Positions 8,079 to 17,495 are shown, counted from the first letter of the stretch. The stretch: 64,000 nt of DNA from Eggerthellaceae bacterium (GCA_030524475.1 JAUNGO010000004.1:10856-74855), one strand, 5' to 3'. Notes: a model not told the origin generated them from the sequence alone. Numbers and translations are program-made.

Positions 8079-9941
8079 CTAACGAATGCCCAAATAATCA
8101 CGCAGAAATGCATCCGCTTCCGAGGCTCGCGCGCGCTCGGTGTCGTACGTTGCGACGTCTGAATTTATTGCTTGCTCGAAATATTCTTCAACAAGAGCTA
8201 TCGGGTCGCTTTTTTGGCTTTTAATGAGAGTCGCCGCCTCGGACTCGAGGTTGTTGTACGCCTCGTTCGCCTCGCCGGCGCGCTCCTTGTTGCGCTCGAG
8301 GTACGCCTGATTCGACGCCAGCGCCTGTTCTTGGGCCTCAATGCGCAGGTCAATGTACTCGAGAAACGCGCTGAGGTCTATTTCGGGGCAAAGGTCTTGC
8401 GCGGCGACCAGCGACTCGCGCGCCTGGGCAAACGTCGTGATCGCCTCGGTCGATATCTCCGATGAGGCCAGCGTGTTCTCGGGGCTTGTTTCAGCGATAA
8501 GGGTGGCGGCGTCGCGCGTGAGGGAGTCGCCCTCGAGCAGCGCGTTCCACCCCTCTTGCGCTTTTTCGTAGAGCTGGAGAAGGTTCGTTGTGGTAGATAG
8601 AATCGCGCCGCCCGCGTCGATCATGTTAAGCCGCGCGTTGATGGCGATGAGCGCGCGGTTCGATGTTTCGATGTCGCTCGTGTCCTTGATCGACGACTGG
8701 AGAGTCTCGATCGACGCCTTTATTTCTTTGAGTTGTTTCGACGCTTCGTTGAGTTGCTCGGTGGTGGGGGTGTTGTTGGCGGTAGCAGAAGCGGAACGCG
8801 CGGAGTTGGTGGCGGCGTTGTCGTTGTTGGCGGTGTCGCGAGTAGTGGCGGCGTTGCCGTTGGTGTTGGTGGCGGCACTGCCGGCGCTGGCAGCATTTTC
8901 GCCGACAGTAGAATCGCTGGCAGTAGCGGTATCAGCAGCGTTGCCCGCAGCGCTACCATCAGCGGCGCTGTTCCCGGCAGCGCTGCCATCGGCGGCGCTG
9001 GCACCGCTACCCTCGTCAACGCCGAGCACGCCCGCGTTGCTGCCGGCAGCGGCGTCACGATCCGCGCCGCCGTCATCTGCGCCGTTGCCCGCAGCGCCCA
9101 CAGCCGAGCCATCGTCACCACCGCTGCCCGACCCTTCGTCTGCGTCGGCATCACCAGCGGCAATTTGTTCGAGCGTGCTTTCCTCAATGTATTGAATCCG
9201 CTCATCGAGGGCGAGCACAACCTCGTCGGGTTCATCGATGTTTTGTATCAGACCCGCCAGCCCTGATCGCATTTCCTGCGTATGCTGGTAGCCGCCGTAA
9301 ACAAAGCTCACGCCAACGGCGAGCAGTATCGCCGCGCCAAGCACGCCAGCAGCCGCCGCGAGGCGCTTTCCGCGCATACGCACCGCTTTGCGCCGCGCCA
9401 CCTCTTCAACAGGGGTTTCCCACGAAGGCGCAGAAGACCGCGAACTCGTTGCCGAGGACTGGCCAGCGGCGGCAAAAGAGCTCCCAATTCCTCCAACTTC
9501 CCGCGTCGCGCCGCCAGCATGAGAAACTCCTGCGGATAACGACGAAGAACCCGCCGACAGCGCACTTTCGGGCGTTGATTCTTTCGTCGTTGCCTCAGCC
9601 GACGCCGCCGACAGCGCGGTCGAGCTGTCGGCAGCAATCCCAGGAACGGTCTGCGGCGTCGAGGAAGGCGTCGCCGCCGTTGAGTCGGTCGAAACGAACT
9701 CTCCCGTGGAAAGAGGCAGCCCCTTCTCCTTCGTTGGAGTGGGCGCGGGCTTTTTCGCCTTCAAGGTAAAGAGCGATATCACGCCGAGAAGAGGAAAACG
9801 GCGCGAGGAACGGTCGCGGCGGTCGCCGTCGGCGGCGTTTTTTGCCGCGTCGAGCACGCTGAACGATATCTCGTTCGACGTGCCCTCGGTGTGGCGCTTG
9901 ATGTGCGCCGCGCGGGTTATTTTCTCTTCTCGCTTCTTCAA
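8079..9941 (-). CDS. Single-pass membrane protein with helical extracytoplasmic domain, function unknown
   Basis: A 620-residue protein that I do not recognise. It starts with TTG at 9941; no earlier in-frame start with a better ribosome site was found. Residues 1-190 are basic then Ser/Thr/Ala/Pro-rich. One transmembrane helix lies at about 193-216, followed by an outer region: a short helical part, an Ala/Asp/Asn/Gly-rich linker at about 260-390, and a Gln/Glu/Ala-rich helical part from about 395 to the end (EQLNEASKQLKEIKASIE) that looks coiled-coil. The topology suggests a cytoplasmic tail and an outside coiled coil. It lies between dinG and the M28-like gene on the same strand, so they may be co-transcribed. 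A role in the envelope is only inference. Confidence 0.65.
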   Translation of the reverse strand: MKKREEKITRAAHIKRHTEGTSNEISFSVLDAAKNAADGDRRDRSSRRFPLLGVISLFTLKAKKPAPTPTKEKGLPLSTGEFVSTDSTAATPSSTPQTVPGIAADSSTALSAASAEATTKESTPESALSAGSSSLSAGVSHAGGATREVGGIGSSFAAAGQSSATSSRSSAPSWETPVEEVARRKAVRMRGKRLAAAAGVLGAAILLAVGVSFVYGGYQHTQEMRSGLAGLIQNIDEPDEVVLALDERIQYIEESTLEQIAAGDADADEGSGSGGDDGSAVGAAGNGADDGGADRDAAAGSNAGVLGVDEGSGASAADGSAAGNSAADGSAAGNAADTATASDSTVGENAASAGSAATNTNGNAATTRDTANNDNAATNSARSASATANNTPTTEQLNEASKQLKEIKASIETLQSSIKDTSDIETSNRALIAINARLNMIDAGGAILSTTTNLLQLYEKAQEGWNALLEGDSLTRDAATLIAETSPENTLASSEISTEAITTFAQARESLVAAQDLCPEIDLSAFLEYIDLRIEAQEQALASNQAYLERNKERAGEANEAYNNLESEAATLIKSQKSDPIALVEEYFEQAINSDVATYDTERARASEADAFLRDYLGIR

Positions 9942-9992
9942 TCGATTTCTTTCTCAGCAAACGCAACTTTGCATCAATACCTGTGCGCAGAA

Positions 9993-10008
9993 TGTTTCGC
10001 ATGAAACA
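9993..10008. other. Degenerate parS-like site
   Basis: TGTTTCGCATGAAACA differs from the exact site at two central positions. It lies between the dinG stop and the start of the 620-residue protein gene. Confidence 0.4.
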
Positions 10009-10020
10009 CTTTGGGCGTCC

Positions 10021-13000
10021 CTACCCTTCGCGGTGGGCGTTTTGAGCGCCGTGCTCGGGGTCGCACGCAAGGTCGCGCGCAGAACCACACGCAGAGCCGC
10101 TCTCAAAATCGCGCCCGGCGTTGCGCTCGATGTCGCGCACGATGTCGGCCACCGTGCAAACGCGGATGTTCTTGCTCGGCAACGAGTTGAGGAACGCCTT
10201 GCCGTAGCCTTTCGTCACCAAGCGCTTGTCCGCGAGAATGAGCACGCCCTCGTCGGTCGACTTTCTGATGAGGCGCCCCGCGGCCTGTTTAATTTCGAGA
10301 ACCGCCGCGGGAAGCACGTAGCGCCGCCACGCTTGGTCGTCGCGCGCCGAACGCTCGCAGGAAAGCGGGTCGGTGGGCTTTGCAAACGGCAGCTTGGGAA
10401 TGATCACGCCCTTGAGCGTGGCGCCCGGAGCGTCGAAACCCTCCCAGAAGCTTTTCAAGGCGAAAAGCGAGAGATGCTCGTCGGCGAGGAAGTCGTCGCG
10501 CAACCCCTTCACCGAAACGCCCCATTTTTGACACACAAGCCGCAGATTGTCGGTCTTTAGCTCGGGCTGAACCACCTCGAAGCACTTCTCCATCTCCTTG
10601 CGATTGGTGAACAGCGTAAGCATTGAGCCCTGTTGAGCGCGATGCGCGGCAACGAGAAGGTCCTGGAGCGCCGAAAGATAGCGCGGCTCGCTGGGCTCGG
10701 GCATGTCTTTTGCCACGTAGACGGTCATTTGGCGGTCGAAGTCGTAGCTCGACGCAAGCGAAAGCGAGCCCGCGCGCGACGATTCGTCGCTATTGAGCCC
10801 CATCGCATCTTGGAACGACTGAAACGAGTTGTTCGCCGTAAGCGTAGCCGATGCGAACACAACCGAGCGCGTGTTGGCGTACAGCGTGTCGCACAGCTCC
10901 GCGCCGACGTTGTAAAGCAGCGCTTCAAGCTTGTCGCCGCCGCGGTCGGCTTTGTGGCACAAATGGGCGGCGTACACGTAGGCGTCCGACCCCGACGACA
11001 AAATCACGTCGCAAGCCCTGATGATGTCCTTGAGCTCCATCGCAACCGACGCAATCTCGCGCTGAACCACCGCCGCGCCTTCCACGTCCTCAAGATAGCC
11101 GACAAGCTCCTGACTTGCGGTAACGAGTTTCTCCGCGCGCTCCGACATCGTGCAGCCGAAACCGGAAAGCGCCTGAAACGCCGACCCCGCGCGAATCTCG
11201 TCGTTGATCCACAAGTCGACGTACTCGTATCCCTTGCTTCGCTTTGAGGGGTCGTAGAACAGAAGGTCGCGCACGTGGGAAGCGAATTCCGCCTCTGCCT
11301 GCGCAAATTCCCTGCCCGCGGCTTTCGCCTTGCTCGTAAGCGCGAAGAACAACGTGATGGCGTTCTCGTCGTTGAGAGTCACCGTGCGCTCGGCTCGCAC
11401 AAACACGTTCCGGGACGTCTCTTCCGCGGAAACGCGCTGCGCAAGGCTGCCCATGTCGTCAAGCGAGAGCTCGAGGGAAAACGCGCGGCGAGCCTCGTTT
11501 TCCGCCCCGTGTGCCTCGTCGACGACCCAGAAACGCACAGGAGGAAGAAGCCCGCCGTCAGCCGCAAGGTCGCAGAACAGCAGGCTATGGTTCGTTACCA
11601 CGACGTCAGCCGACTCGGCGCGCCGACGGGCGCCGTGGACGAAGCAAGACGTGCCGTAGAAGGGGCACTTCCTTCTCATGCAGTCGTGGCTTGTCGTGGT
11701 AATCGACCGGCGCGGCAACACGCGATAGTCGATCTTAAGGCTGTCCATGTCGTCGTATTCCGTTTGCTCGACAAACGAAAGCAGAGCCGCGAGGGCAGGC
11801 GCCTGGGAATACTCGGTGTTCGCCACCGTGCGCTTGCCGGGACCTTCCGTCGCGATGCGCTCAATCTTGCGAAGGCACGGGTAGTGGGAGAAGCCTTTGA
11901 GGGCGGCGAAGGTGAAGGCGGGCGCGACGTCACTCCCGACGGCATCGTTTCGGGCGGCGCGGGCGACATCTGCGGCGTTTGCGGCGCGAGCATCGTTGCT
12001 GGCGTTGCGGGCGCCGTGGGTACCAGTCGAAGCTCCCAAACTCGATGTTTCACGTGAAACATTCGCGCGCTGCTCGCGCAACGCCTTCTCCAATCCGGGA
12101 AGCTCCTTGTAAACAAGCTGGTCGAGCAGCGCGTTCGTCTTGGTTGCCACACCCACCGCAATGTTGTTCTCTCGCGCCGTCAACACCGCCGGAACAATGT
12201 ATGCCATCGATTTTCCGACGCCCGTTCCCGCCTCAACCATGAGATTCTCAGACGTCGCGAATGCGCGGCGCACCGCCTGCGCCATTTCAAGCTGTTCGGA
12301 ACGCGGCTCGTAATCGTCGTAGAGAGCGCCCACCACTCCTGCTGCGGAAAAAGCCTCCTCCACGGCTTCCTTCGAAGGGAACGACATCGCCGGCACCCGT
12401 CCATCAGGCATCATGTGCATGGGATCGCGCTTTGCCCGCTGCTCAGACTTCCCCACCCGCGCGCGGCGCAGCGACCGCAAGGAGAAAGGCAAGGTTGACG
12501 AAGCACCTTCCGCAGAAGGCGAACCCTCGATAATCCCCTCCTGCTCCTCGCGCGACGCAAAGTAAGAAAAAACCTTTACCGTCGGCCATTCCGCGGGAGT
12601 TGCCATGCCGGCAATCTCGCGCACGAGAGGCGCCGGCATACTTTCAACCGCCGCAAGAAGGATGCGGAACAGTGCGCAGGTTGCCGCCACGTCGTCGTCG
12701 GCGCGGTGAGTCGAAAGAGGCGCCCCGAAAGCTTTTACCAGGTCAATCAAGCGATGTGACTTCATGCGGGGAAGAGCGATGCGTGACAGGTCGAGCGAGT
12801 CAAGCCACGTGTTCTCAAGAAGGGGATATCCCGCAGGGTGCTTCGTCGTGAAATTCCGATCAAATTCCGCATTGTGGGCAACCACCTTCGCGTCGCCAAC
12901 GAATTCAACGAGCCGCGCCAGCGCTTCTGCCGGGAGCGGAGCGTCTTTCACGTCCTCGTCGTGGATGTTCGTCAAATGGGCAACGTCGTCCGGAATAGAT

Positions 13001-13254
13001 TTTCCTGGGTTAACAAAAGTAATGAACCAATCAACAATCTCGCCTTGCTCCATGCGCGCGGCGGCAATCTGCGTCAATTCGTCGTGATTCAGGGAAAAAC
13101 CTGTCGTTTCCGTGTCGACGATAACGATATTTCGATCAAATTCCCCGAAATCAGACTCTTTCGCCCGTTGAGGCAGCGCCATATAGCGCTCAACCACCTC
13201 TTGAGGCGTGCCCTCGAGAATGTATTTCATCAAGGATTCGTTTGCTTGAAGCAT
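10021..13254 (-). CDS. dinG: DnaQ-type exonuclease fused to DinG-family helicase
   Basis: A 1077-residue fusion. The N-terminal DEDDh 3'-5' exonuclease has DTETTGF (about residue 47), AHNAEFDRNF, and HRADDD. The helicase has Walker A in EAGTGVGKS near 344, and DEAH near 579 (VVDEAHGAENE). Four cysteines that could bind an iron-sulfur cluster are seen at YPC, HDC, KC and SC. The C-terminal motifs FWEGFDAPG and GRLIRKSTDEG complete an XPD-like superfamily 2 helicase. Such enzymes unwind 5'-3' at damaged or R-loop-bearing DNA. ATG 13254 follows GGGGA on the minus strand. An exact parS inside the gene encodes V399-S-R-E-T in a Ser/Ala/Asn-rich linker. It is divergent from the gene at 13337. Confidence 0.9.
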   Translation of the reverse strand: MLQANESLMKYILEGTPQEVVERYMALPQRAKESDFGEFDRNIVIVDTETTGFSLNHDELTQIAAARMEQGEIVDWFITFVNPGKSIPDDVAHLTNIHDEDVKDAPLPAEALARLVEFVGDAKVVAHNAEFDRNFTTKHPAGYPLLENTWLDSLDLSRIALPRMKSHRLIDLVKAFGAPLSTHRADDDVAATCALFRILLAAVESMPAPLVREIAGMATPAEWPTVKVFSYFASREEQEGIIEGSPSAEGASSTLPFSLRSLRRARVGKSEQRAKRDPMHMMPDGRVPAMSFPSKEAVEEAFSAAGVVGALYDDYEPRSEQLEMAQAVRRAFATSENLMVEAGTGVGKSMAYIVPAVLTARENNIAVGVATKTNALLDQLVYKELPGLEKALREQRANVSRETSSLGASTGTHGARNASNDARAANAADVARAARNDAVGSDVAPAFTFAALKGFSHYPCLRKIERIATEGPGKRTVANTEYSQAPALAALLSFVEQTEYDDMDSLKIDYRVLPRRSITTTSHDCMRRKCPFYGTSCFVHGARRRAESADVVVTNHSLLFCDLAADGGLLPPVRFWVVDEAHGAENEARRAFSLELSLDDMGSLAQRVSAEETSRNVFVRAERTVTLNDENAITLFFALTSKAKAAGREFAQAEAEFASHVRDLLFYDPSKRSKGYEYVDLWINDEIRAGSAFQALSGFGCTMSERAEKLVTASQELVGYLEDVEGAAVVQREIASVAMELKDIIRACDVILSSGSDAYVYAAHLCHKADRGGDKLEALLYNVGAELCDTLYANTRSVVFASATLTANNSFQSFQDAMGLNSDESSRAGSLSLASSYDFDRQMTVYVAKDMPEPSEPRYLSALQDLLVAAHRAQQGSMLTLFTNRKEMEKCFEVVQPELKTDNLRLVCQKWGVSVKGLRDDFLADEHLSLFALKSFWEGFDAPGATLKGVIIPKLPFAKPTDPLSCERSARDDQAWRRYVLPAAVLEIKQAAGRLIRKSTDEGVLILADKRLVTKGYGKAFLNSLPSKNIRVCTVADIVRDIERNAGRDFESGSACGSARDLACDPEHGAQNAHREG
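12046..12061. other. parS site (exact), inside dinG
   Basis: Exact 16-mer within the dinG coding sequence, read as V-S-R-E-T in a low-complexity linker. Confidence 0.85.
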
Positions 13255-13336
13255 CGTTTCCCCACGTTCTGTTATCTAAGATTCTCTATACTAAATGCTA
13301 AAGAAATATTGTACCAACCCCAAGATCGAGGTGACC

Positions 13337-13975
13337 ATGAATCAGTATTTTGGTACATATCAAACATTCGAGACAACCTCCAAAAACGAAGCCGCTGCTC
13401 TTATCGGCGCCGACAACCTTGTTGGCGATTTGTTCGAAATAGACATAGAGCTCGAAGAAAGTGGGCACCGCGCGTGGCTTGTCAACAAGTTCGGAAAGCG
13501 CGTCGGCTTCTTCAACGAGGCATTTTCTCGTAAGCTCAGCGTCATGAAGGCGCGTGGGCTCGCCATGAAAGCGATTCTCTCGTTCGTCGCCTACACCGAT
13601 CATCCCGATCCTGGCTACTATTGGGGTGAAATGGCTGTGATCTGCTACAACACGGCTTACGAAAGCGCTTTTGAAAAGTTCATTGGCTCTACATGCGAAC
13701 ATATGTGCGATGGTGTGCGCGTTCGCGTCGATCTTGGTGACGACGGAGTCGCGCATATCATAGAAAGCAACGGGGAATGGACTCCGTCCCAAACCGAGCC
13801 AATGCCTAAGATGGACAAAGGCACCGCTGTAATGAAAAGTAAGCGAAGCGTTAGCGAGAAAATGATCGAACAAGGGCGCAAAGGGAACAAGGGATGTTAC
13901 GCCATTAGTTGGATATTTTTGTTTGTTCTCGCCGCAGCCGTCGTTTTCGGATTGAGATCATGCGGAGTTTTTTAA
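13337..13975 (+). CDS. Tail-anchored hypothetical protein
   Basis: A 212-residue protein I cannot name. The start at ATG 13337 is chosen over an upstream ATG at 13295 because GAGGTGACC precedes it. The soluble part (about 1-180) contains a segment with LVGDLFEIDIELEESGH and VNKFGKRVGFFNE, faintly like HIRAN-type small beta domains, but this is not secure. A single hydrophobic helix at about 187-205 lies next to the C-terminus, implying a tail-anchored cytoplasmic protein. It is divergent from dinG and followed by a parS-bearing hairpin at 14001-14030 that could end its transcript. TATACT at 13287-13292 is a possible -10 box. Confidence 0.7.
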   Translation: MNQYFGTYQTFETTSKNEAAALIGADNLVGDLFEIDIELEESGHRAWLVNKFGKRVGFFNEAFSRKLSVMKARGLAMKAILSFVAYTDHPDPGYYWGEMAVICYNTAYESAFEKFIGSTCEHMCDGVRVRVDLGDDGVAHIIESNGEWTPSQTEPMPKMDKGTAVMKSKRSVSEKMIEQGRKGNKGCYAISWIFLFVLAAAVVFGLRSCGVF

Positions 13976-14007
13976 CTCATTTCGCAAGCAGGTAAGAAAG
14001 GAGGGGA

Positions 14008-14023
14008 TGTTTCACGTGAAACA
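14008..14023. other. parS site (exact) in terminator-like hairpin
   Basis: Exact 16-mer inside a near-perfect 30-bp palindrome (one G-T pair) between convergent genes 13337 and ddl. Confidence 0.85.
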
Positions 14024-14053
14024 TTCCCTCCCTATTTTGAAGTTTGGCGTATT

Positions 14054-15001
14054 CTATTTCTCTTCCAGGGCAAATTTAATCAACTTGGTGCAGAGTTCAG
14101 GAAAGGAAATACCCGCCGCTCGCGCGGCATCGGGAAGAAGAGACGTTCCCGTCATGCCGGGAATAGTATTTGTTTCCAATATCCAACTAACGCCTTCTTC
14201 ATCAAGAATAAAATCAGACCTTGATACCCCCGAGCAACCTAATGCTTTATGAGCCCTGACCGCAAGATCCTGAATCTCACGCGCCACGGTGTCCGACAAA
14301 CGCGCTGGGCAAATATGTTCCGATCCGCCTGGCGCATACTTCGAGTCGAAATCATACGAGGAACTCTTGGGAATGATTTCAATAATAGGAAGAGCGAAGG
14401 GATCCTCGTTTCCCAATACAGCAACAGTAAGCTCGGTTCCTGTTATGTACCTCTCGATCAACGCGTGCGTGTCATACTTAAAAACATCAAGAAGCGCCTT
14501 TTCAATGTCTTCTTTGCTGTGAGCGATAAATACACCCAGCGAACTACCCTCAGTTGAGGGCTTTATAACACAATCGACACCTATCTTCTCGATAATCTCA
14601 TCGATTGAGTACGCATCGTCTTTTTTTAAACTGAGCGAAGTAGGTGTTGGGATATCTGCGTCGATGTAAAAACGCTTTGCCTGAACTTTGTCGATGGCAA
14701 GTGCGCTTGACCATACGCCAGACCCTATATAAGGAAGCTCTATCAATTCCAAAAACCCTTGGATGACACCATCTTCGCCGCCACGGCCATGTAAGCACAG
14801 GAAAGCTACGTCAAAACCGCCGTCGATAAGTGATTTCAAATCTTCCTTTTTTGCGGGATCAAACACTTCAACCGAGTAACCCGCCTCAAGAAGAGCAGCC
14901 CGCGCACCCTCTCCCGAAGCGAGCGAAACCTCCCTCTCACCGCTTGTGCCACCCGCTAAAAGAGCTACTTTGCATGTATGGGGATCGAAGGAATTGAACA
15001 T
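14054..15001 (-). CDS. ddl: D-alanine--D-alanine ligase
   Basis: A 315-residue ATP-grasp enzyme that joins two D-Ala for peptidoglycan precursors in the cytoplasm. Family motifs are present: LLAGGTSGEREVSLASG at the N-terminus, HGRGGEDGVIQGFLE, KPSTEGSSLGV, and near the C-terminus the Mg-binding ILETNTIPGMT. The open frame begins at 15040, but ATG 15001 follows AGGTGAACTC and begins at the conserved domain, so it is the start. A TGATATACT extended -10 box lies at 15040-15048 (reverse strand), and the parS site at 15065 covers the -35 position. Its codons are less GC-rich than those of flanking genes, as in the whole 13.3-22.8 kb segment. Confidence 0.95.
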   Translation of the reverse strand: MFNSFDPHTCKVALLAGGTSGEREVSLASGEGARAALLEAGYSVEVFDPAKKEDLKSLIDGGFDVAFLCLHGRGGEDGVIQGFLELIELPYIGSGVWSSALAIDKVQAKRFYIDADIPTPTSLSLKKDDAYSIDEIIEKIGVDCVIKPSTEGSSLGVFIAHSKEDIEKALLDVFKYDTHALIERYITGTELTVAVLGNEDPFALPIIEIIPKSSSYDFDSKYAPGGSEHICPARLSDTVAREIQDLAVRAHKALGCSGVSRSDFILDEEGVSWILETNTIPGMTGTSLLPDAARAAGISFPELCTKLIKFALEEK

Positions 15002-15039
15002 GAGTTCACCTTTCAGAAAAACGACTTCGGCAGTAAGCA

Positions 15040-15068
15040 AGTATATCAGAGAACATAACGCGAATGTT
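15040..15068 (-). promoter_or_regulatory. Likely ddl promoter with parS over the -35 position
   Basis: On the minus strand TATACT (15045-15040) is preceded by TGA, an extended -10. The -35 position falls on the first bases of the parS at 15065-15080. Confidence 0.55.
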
Positions 15069-15080
15069 TCACGTGAAACA
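15065..15080. other. parS site (exact)
   Basis: Exact 16-mer in a 22-bp palindrome upstream of ddl. Confidence 0.85.
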
Positions 15081-15197
15081 TTCTTAAAACGTTGGACCGA
15101 CGTTTACTTATTCGTTTTCTACTCTGTGTTGTTGGCCTTATCGATCAGATGCCCTTACAGCCTAACTTTTCTCATGCTTTAACGTTAATCGCTGAAA

Positions 15198-15213
15198 TGT
15201 TTCACGTGAAACA
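15198..15213. other. parS site (exact)
   Basis: Exact 16-mer, 47 bp from the next site, between divergent ddl and rlmN. Confidence 0.85.
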
Positions 15214-15244
15214 TTTTTTCGGGTGCAATAGGATTGTTTTCGAG

Positions 15245-15260
15245 TGTTTCACGTGAAACA
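15245..15260. other. parS site (exact)
   Basis: Exact 16-mer inside a 28-bp perfect palindrome (15239-15266), just upstream of the rlmN -10 box. Confidence 0.85.
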
Positions 15261-15287
15261 CTCGAAGCATGTTAGTGCCCGACCTTT

Positions 15288-15293
15288 TATAAT
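15288..15293 (+). promoter_or_regulatory. rlmN -10 box (TATAAT)
   Basis: Consensus TATAAT only 7 bp before the ATG at 15301. Expected transcription start falls on or next to the start codon, so a leaderless mRNA is possible. No clear -35 is seen. Confidence 0.5.
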
Positions 15294-15300
15294 GGAACAT

Positions 15301-16353
15301 ATGGATAATCAAATTAAAACATATGATATTGAGCAGCTCACTGATGTATTCTCCAAGATGGGGCAACCTAAATTCCGTGCAAAGCAACTTTACGAGTGGC
15401 TGCACGTTCATCAAGCTTGCTCGTACGACGAGATGACCAACCTTCCGCTATCTCTCAGGCAGCAGCTTTCCGAAGAATATCCTCTCACAAAACTTGCCAT
15501 TACCAACAAGCAGGTCTCTCAAGACGGGACACGCAAATATATTTTTGCGCTTGAAGACGATAACGAAATTGAGGCGGTTGGAATCCCCTCGAAAGAAATA
15601 TCTGACGAGGGTACCACCGACACGTCGACTAGATTGACCGTATGCTTTTCAACGCAAGTGGGATGTGCCATGGAATGCGCGTTTTGTGCAACGGGACACG
15701 AGGGGTTCACACGTAATCTCACTGCAAGCGAAATGGTTGAGCAAATTTCCCTTATTCAAAAAGACTTCGGTATCAGGGTCTCCAACGTTGTTGCAATGGG
15801 CCAGGGTGAACCGTTTTTAAACTACGAGCAGCTTATAACGGCTCTCCATATTATCAACAGTCAAGACGGAATGCGCATAGGTGCACGACATATAACGGTC
15901 TCTACATGCGGGGTTATTAAAGGAATTGAGAGTTTTTCCAAAGAACCTGAGCAGTTTACTCTCGCCATTTCGCTCCATTCTGCATCGCAAAATATACGCG
16001 ATTTCCTTATGCCGCGTGTGTCAAACCAACCGATTGAAAAGTTAAAAGAAGCAATAAGGCGATACAACAAAAAGACAGGTCGCCGAGTTACGCTTGAATA
16101 TATGCTCATAAAGGGAGTCAACGACGGCGAGGATGATCTTGAAGCGCTTTTATATTTCTGTAAAGAGATTTTTGTTCATGTCAACATTCTAACGATGAAC
16201 GAGATAGACGACTCGCCATTTCAGCCTTCGAAAACTAAAGTTGTGAAAAAGTGGATCGACGCGCTTGAGAGAAATCATATTGAAGCAACAGTAAGAAATC
16301 CTCGCGGATCAGATATTGCCGGAGCATGTGGGCAGCTTAAAAATTCAAAATAG
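15301..16353 (+). CDS. rlmN: 23S rRNA (adenine2503-C2)-methyltransferase RlmN
   Basis: A 350-residue radical SAM RNA methyltransferase that methylates C2 of A2503 in 23S rRNA (and A37 of some tRNAs in characterised homologues). The 4Fe-4S ligands are C122, C126 and C129 in GCAMECAFCATG. The C-terminal catalytic cysteine region RGSDIAGACGQL is intact, as is VRNPRG. The open frame starts at 15244 inside a parS site, which is not plausible. ATG 15301 gives the family N-terminus; 15292 is an alternative. The TATAAT at 15288 suggests a leaderless or very short leader. A 30-bp parS palindrome follows the stop and looks like its terminator. Confidence 0.95.
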   Translation: MDNQIKTYDIEQLTDVFSKMGQPKFRAKQLYEWLHVHQACSYDEMTNLPLSLRQQLSEEYPLTKLAITNKQVSQDGTRKYIFALEDDNEIEAVGIPSKEISDEGTTDTSTRLTVCFSTQVGCAMECAFCATGHEGFTRNLTASEMVEQISLIQKDFGIRVSNVVAMGQGEPFLNYEQLITALHIINSQDGMRIGARHITVSTCGVIKGIESFSKEPEQFTLAISLHSASQNIRDFLMPRVSNQPIEKLKEAIRRYNKKTGRRVTLEYMLIKGVNDGEDDLEALLYFCKEIFVHVNILTMNEIDDSPFQPSKTKVVKKWIDALERNHIEATVRNPRGSDIAGACGQLKNSK

Positions 16354-16369
16354 GCAATTGAGAAGAGGA

Positions 16370-16399
16370 GCCCGAATGTTTCACGTGAAACATTCGGGC
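16370..16399. terminator. parS-centred perfect palindrome after rlmN, terminator-like
   Basis: Perfect 30-bp palindrome centred on the parS at 16377-16392, 16 bp after the rlmN stop and followed by CTTTCTAT. Confidence 0.55.
16377..16392. other. parS site (exact)
   Basis: Exact 16-mer between convergent rlmN and parB. Confidence 0.85.
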
Positions 16400-16467
16400 C
16401 TTTCTATACTGGATTTCAGCGACGCTGTTTTTTTAGGTCAAGTCCCACTCATACATCGCAGCGAAAA

Positions 16468-16483
16468 TGTTTCACGTGAAACA
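16468..16483. other. parS site (exact)
   Basis: Exact 16-mer ending 1 bp beyond the parB stop codon. Confidence 0.85.
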
Positions 16484-16484
16484 T

Positions 16485-17495
16485 TTAAGAGACGTAAGCG
16501 AGGAGTTCCTCAAAAAGTCTCTCGAGATCAGCTTCATCGTTAAACTCAATCTCGATTTTGTTCTTACCTTTCGAAGATTTCACCCTCACATTGGTCTTAA
16601 GGACATCCTTCAAGGCTTTCGCGACGGATTTATACATAGGCGGTATTGGCTCTCGCTGACGAGAGCCGTCACTTGGCTTGCCCGACAAAAGATGAGCAAG
16701 GTTTTCCGCCTCCCTCACGCTTAACTTATCTTCAGTCAATTTATTTGCGAGGGTTTCTCGCCCTTCCTTGGTAGGAACAGACAAAATAGCCCGCGCATGA
16801 CCTGCCGTAATCTTGTCTTCAAAGAGAAGTTGCTGAGCTTCTTCAGGAAGATCAAGGAGACGAAGAGCGTTAGCAACAGTCGAGCGACCTTTCGACATTG
16901 CCTGGGCAACGTCAGATTGAGTCATATTTCGGCGCTCCATCATGCGCTTATAGCCATAAGCTTCCTCAATCGGGTTAAGATCGGAACGTTGAATATTCTC
17001 GATAAGGGCCAGTTCAAGCGCACGATCTTCATCAACATCCTTAATACGTACAGGAACTGTCTTCAAGCCAAGTTTCTTACACGCCTGCCAACGGCGCTCG
17101 CCGGCAATAATTTGATACGAGTTTTCGCCTATGGTTCTCACTAAGATAGGTTGCAGAAGCCCGTCTTTCTCAATGGAAGCCGCCAGCTCGTCAATTTCGT
17201 CTTGTTTGAAATTGGTGCGCGGTTGATTAGGGTTTGGAACAACTGATTCAAGAGGAACCTCGTCTATTTTGCGGTGAGAGCGGTAAGGAAGAGGAGACGT
17301 TTCAGCGCTTTCAACTTCGTTTTTCTCGGTTTCAAATGTTTCACGTGAAACATTGTAAGTTGTTTCGCCGTTTTCATCTACAACAACGCGTTCCCGCGAC
17401 GGAGAGGGAATAGCAGGTGCAACTGGTTCGTACGAACCACCTAAAAGAGAGTTTAATCCACGCCCTAATCCACTTCTATTGTTGTTTTTAGCCAC
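16485..17495 (-). CDS. parB: Chromosome-partitioning CTPase-type DNA-binding protein ParB
   Basis: A 336-residue ParB/Spo0J. The N-terminal segment (GLGRGLNSLLGG) is the usual ParA-interacting part. A linker of about 20-70 is followed by the ParB/Srx domain with GERRWQACKKLG, the CTP-binding motif, and ENIQRSDLNPIEEA. The HTH region (MTQSDVAQAMSKGRSTVANALRLL) reads parS, and the C-terminal part dimerises. ParB loads on parS and spreads as a CTP-dependent clamp. It starts with GTG at 17495 and overlaps parA by 8 bp. Its own gene contains an exact parS that encodes V49-S-R-E-T in the linker; B. subtilis spo0J also carries an internal parS. The many sites in this window are its presumed targets. 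Confidence 0.96.
   Translation of the reverse strand: MAKNNNRSGLGRGLNSLLGGSYEPVAPAIPSPSRERVVVDENGETTYNVSRETFETEKNEVESAETSPLPYRSHRKIDEVPLESVVPNPNQPRTNFKQDEIDELAASIEKDGLLQPILVRTIGENSYQIIAGERRWQACKKLGLKTVPVRIKDVDEDRALELALIENIQRSDLNPIEEAYGYKRMMERRNMTQSDVAQAMSKGRSTVANALRLLDLPEEAQQLLFEDKITAGHARAILSVPTKEGRETLANKLTEDKLSVREAENLAHLLSGKPSDGSRQREPIPPMYKSVAKALKDVLKTNVRVKSSKGKNKIEIEFNDEADLERLFEELLAYVS
17337..17352. other. parS site (exact), inside parB
   Basis: Exact 16-mer in the parB linker coding region. Confidence 0.88.
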
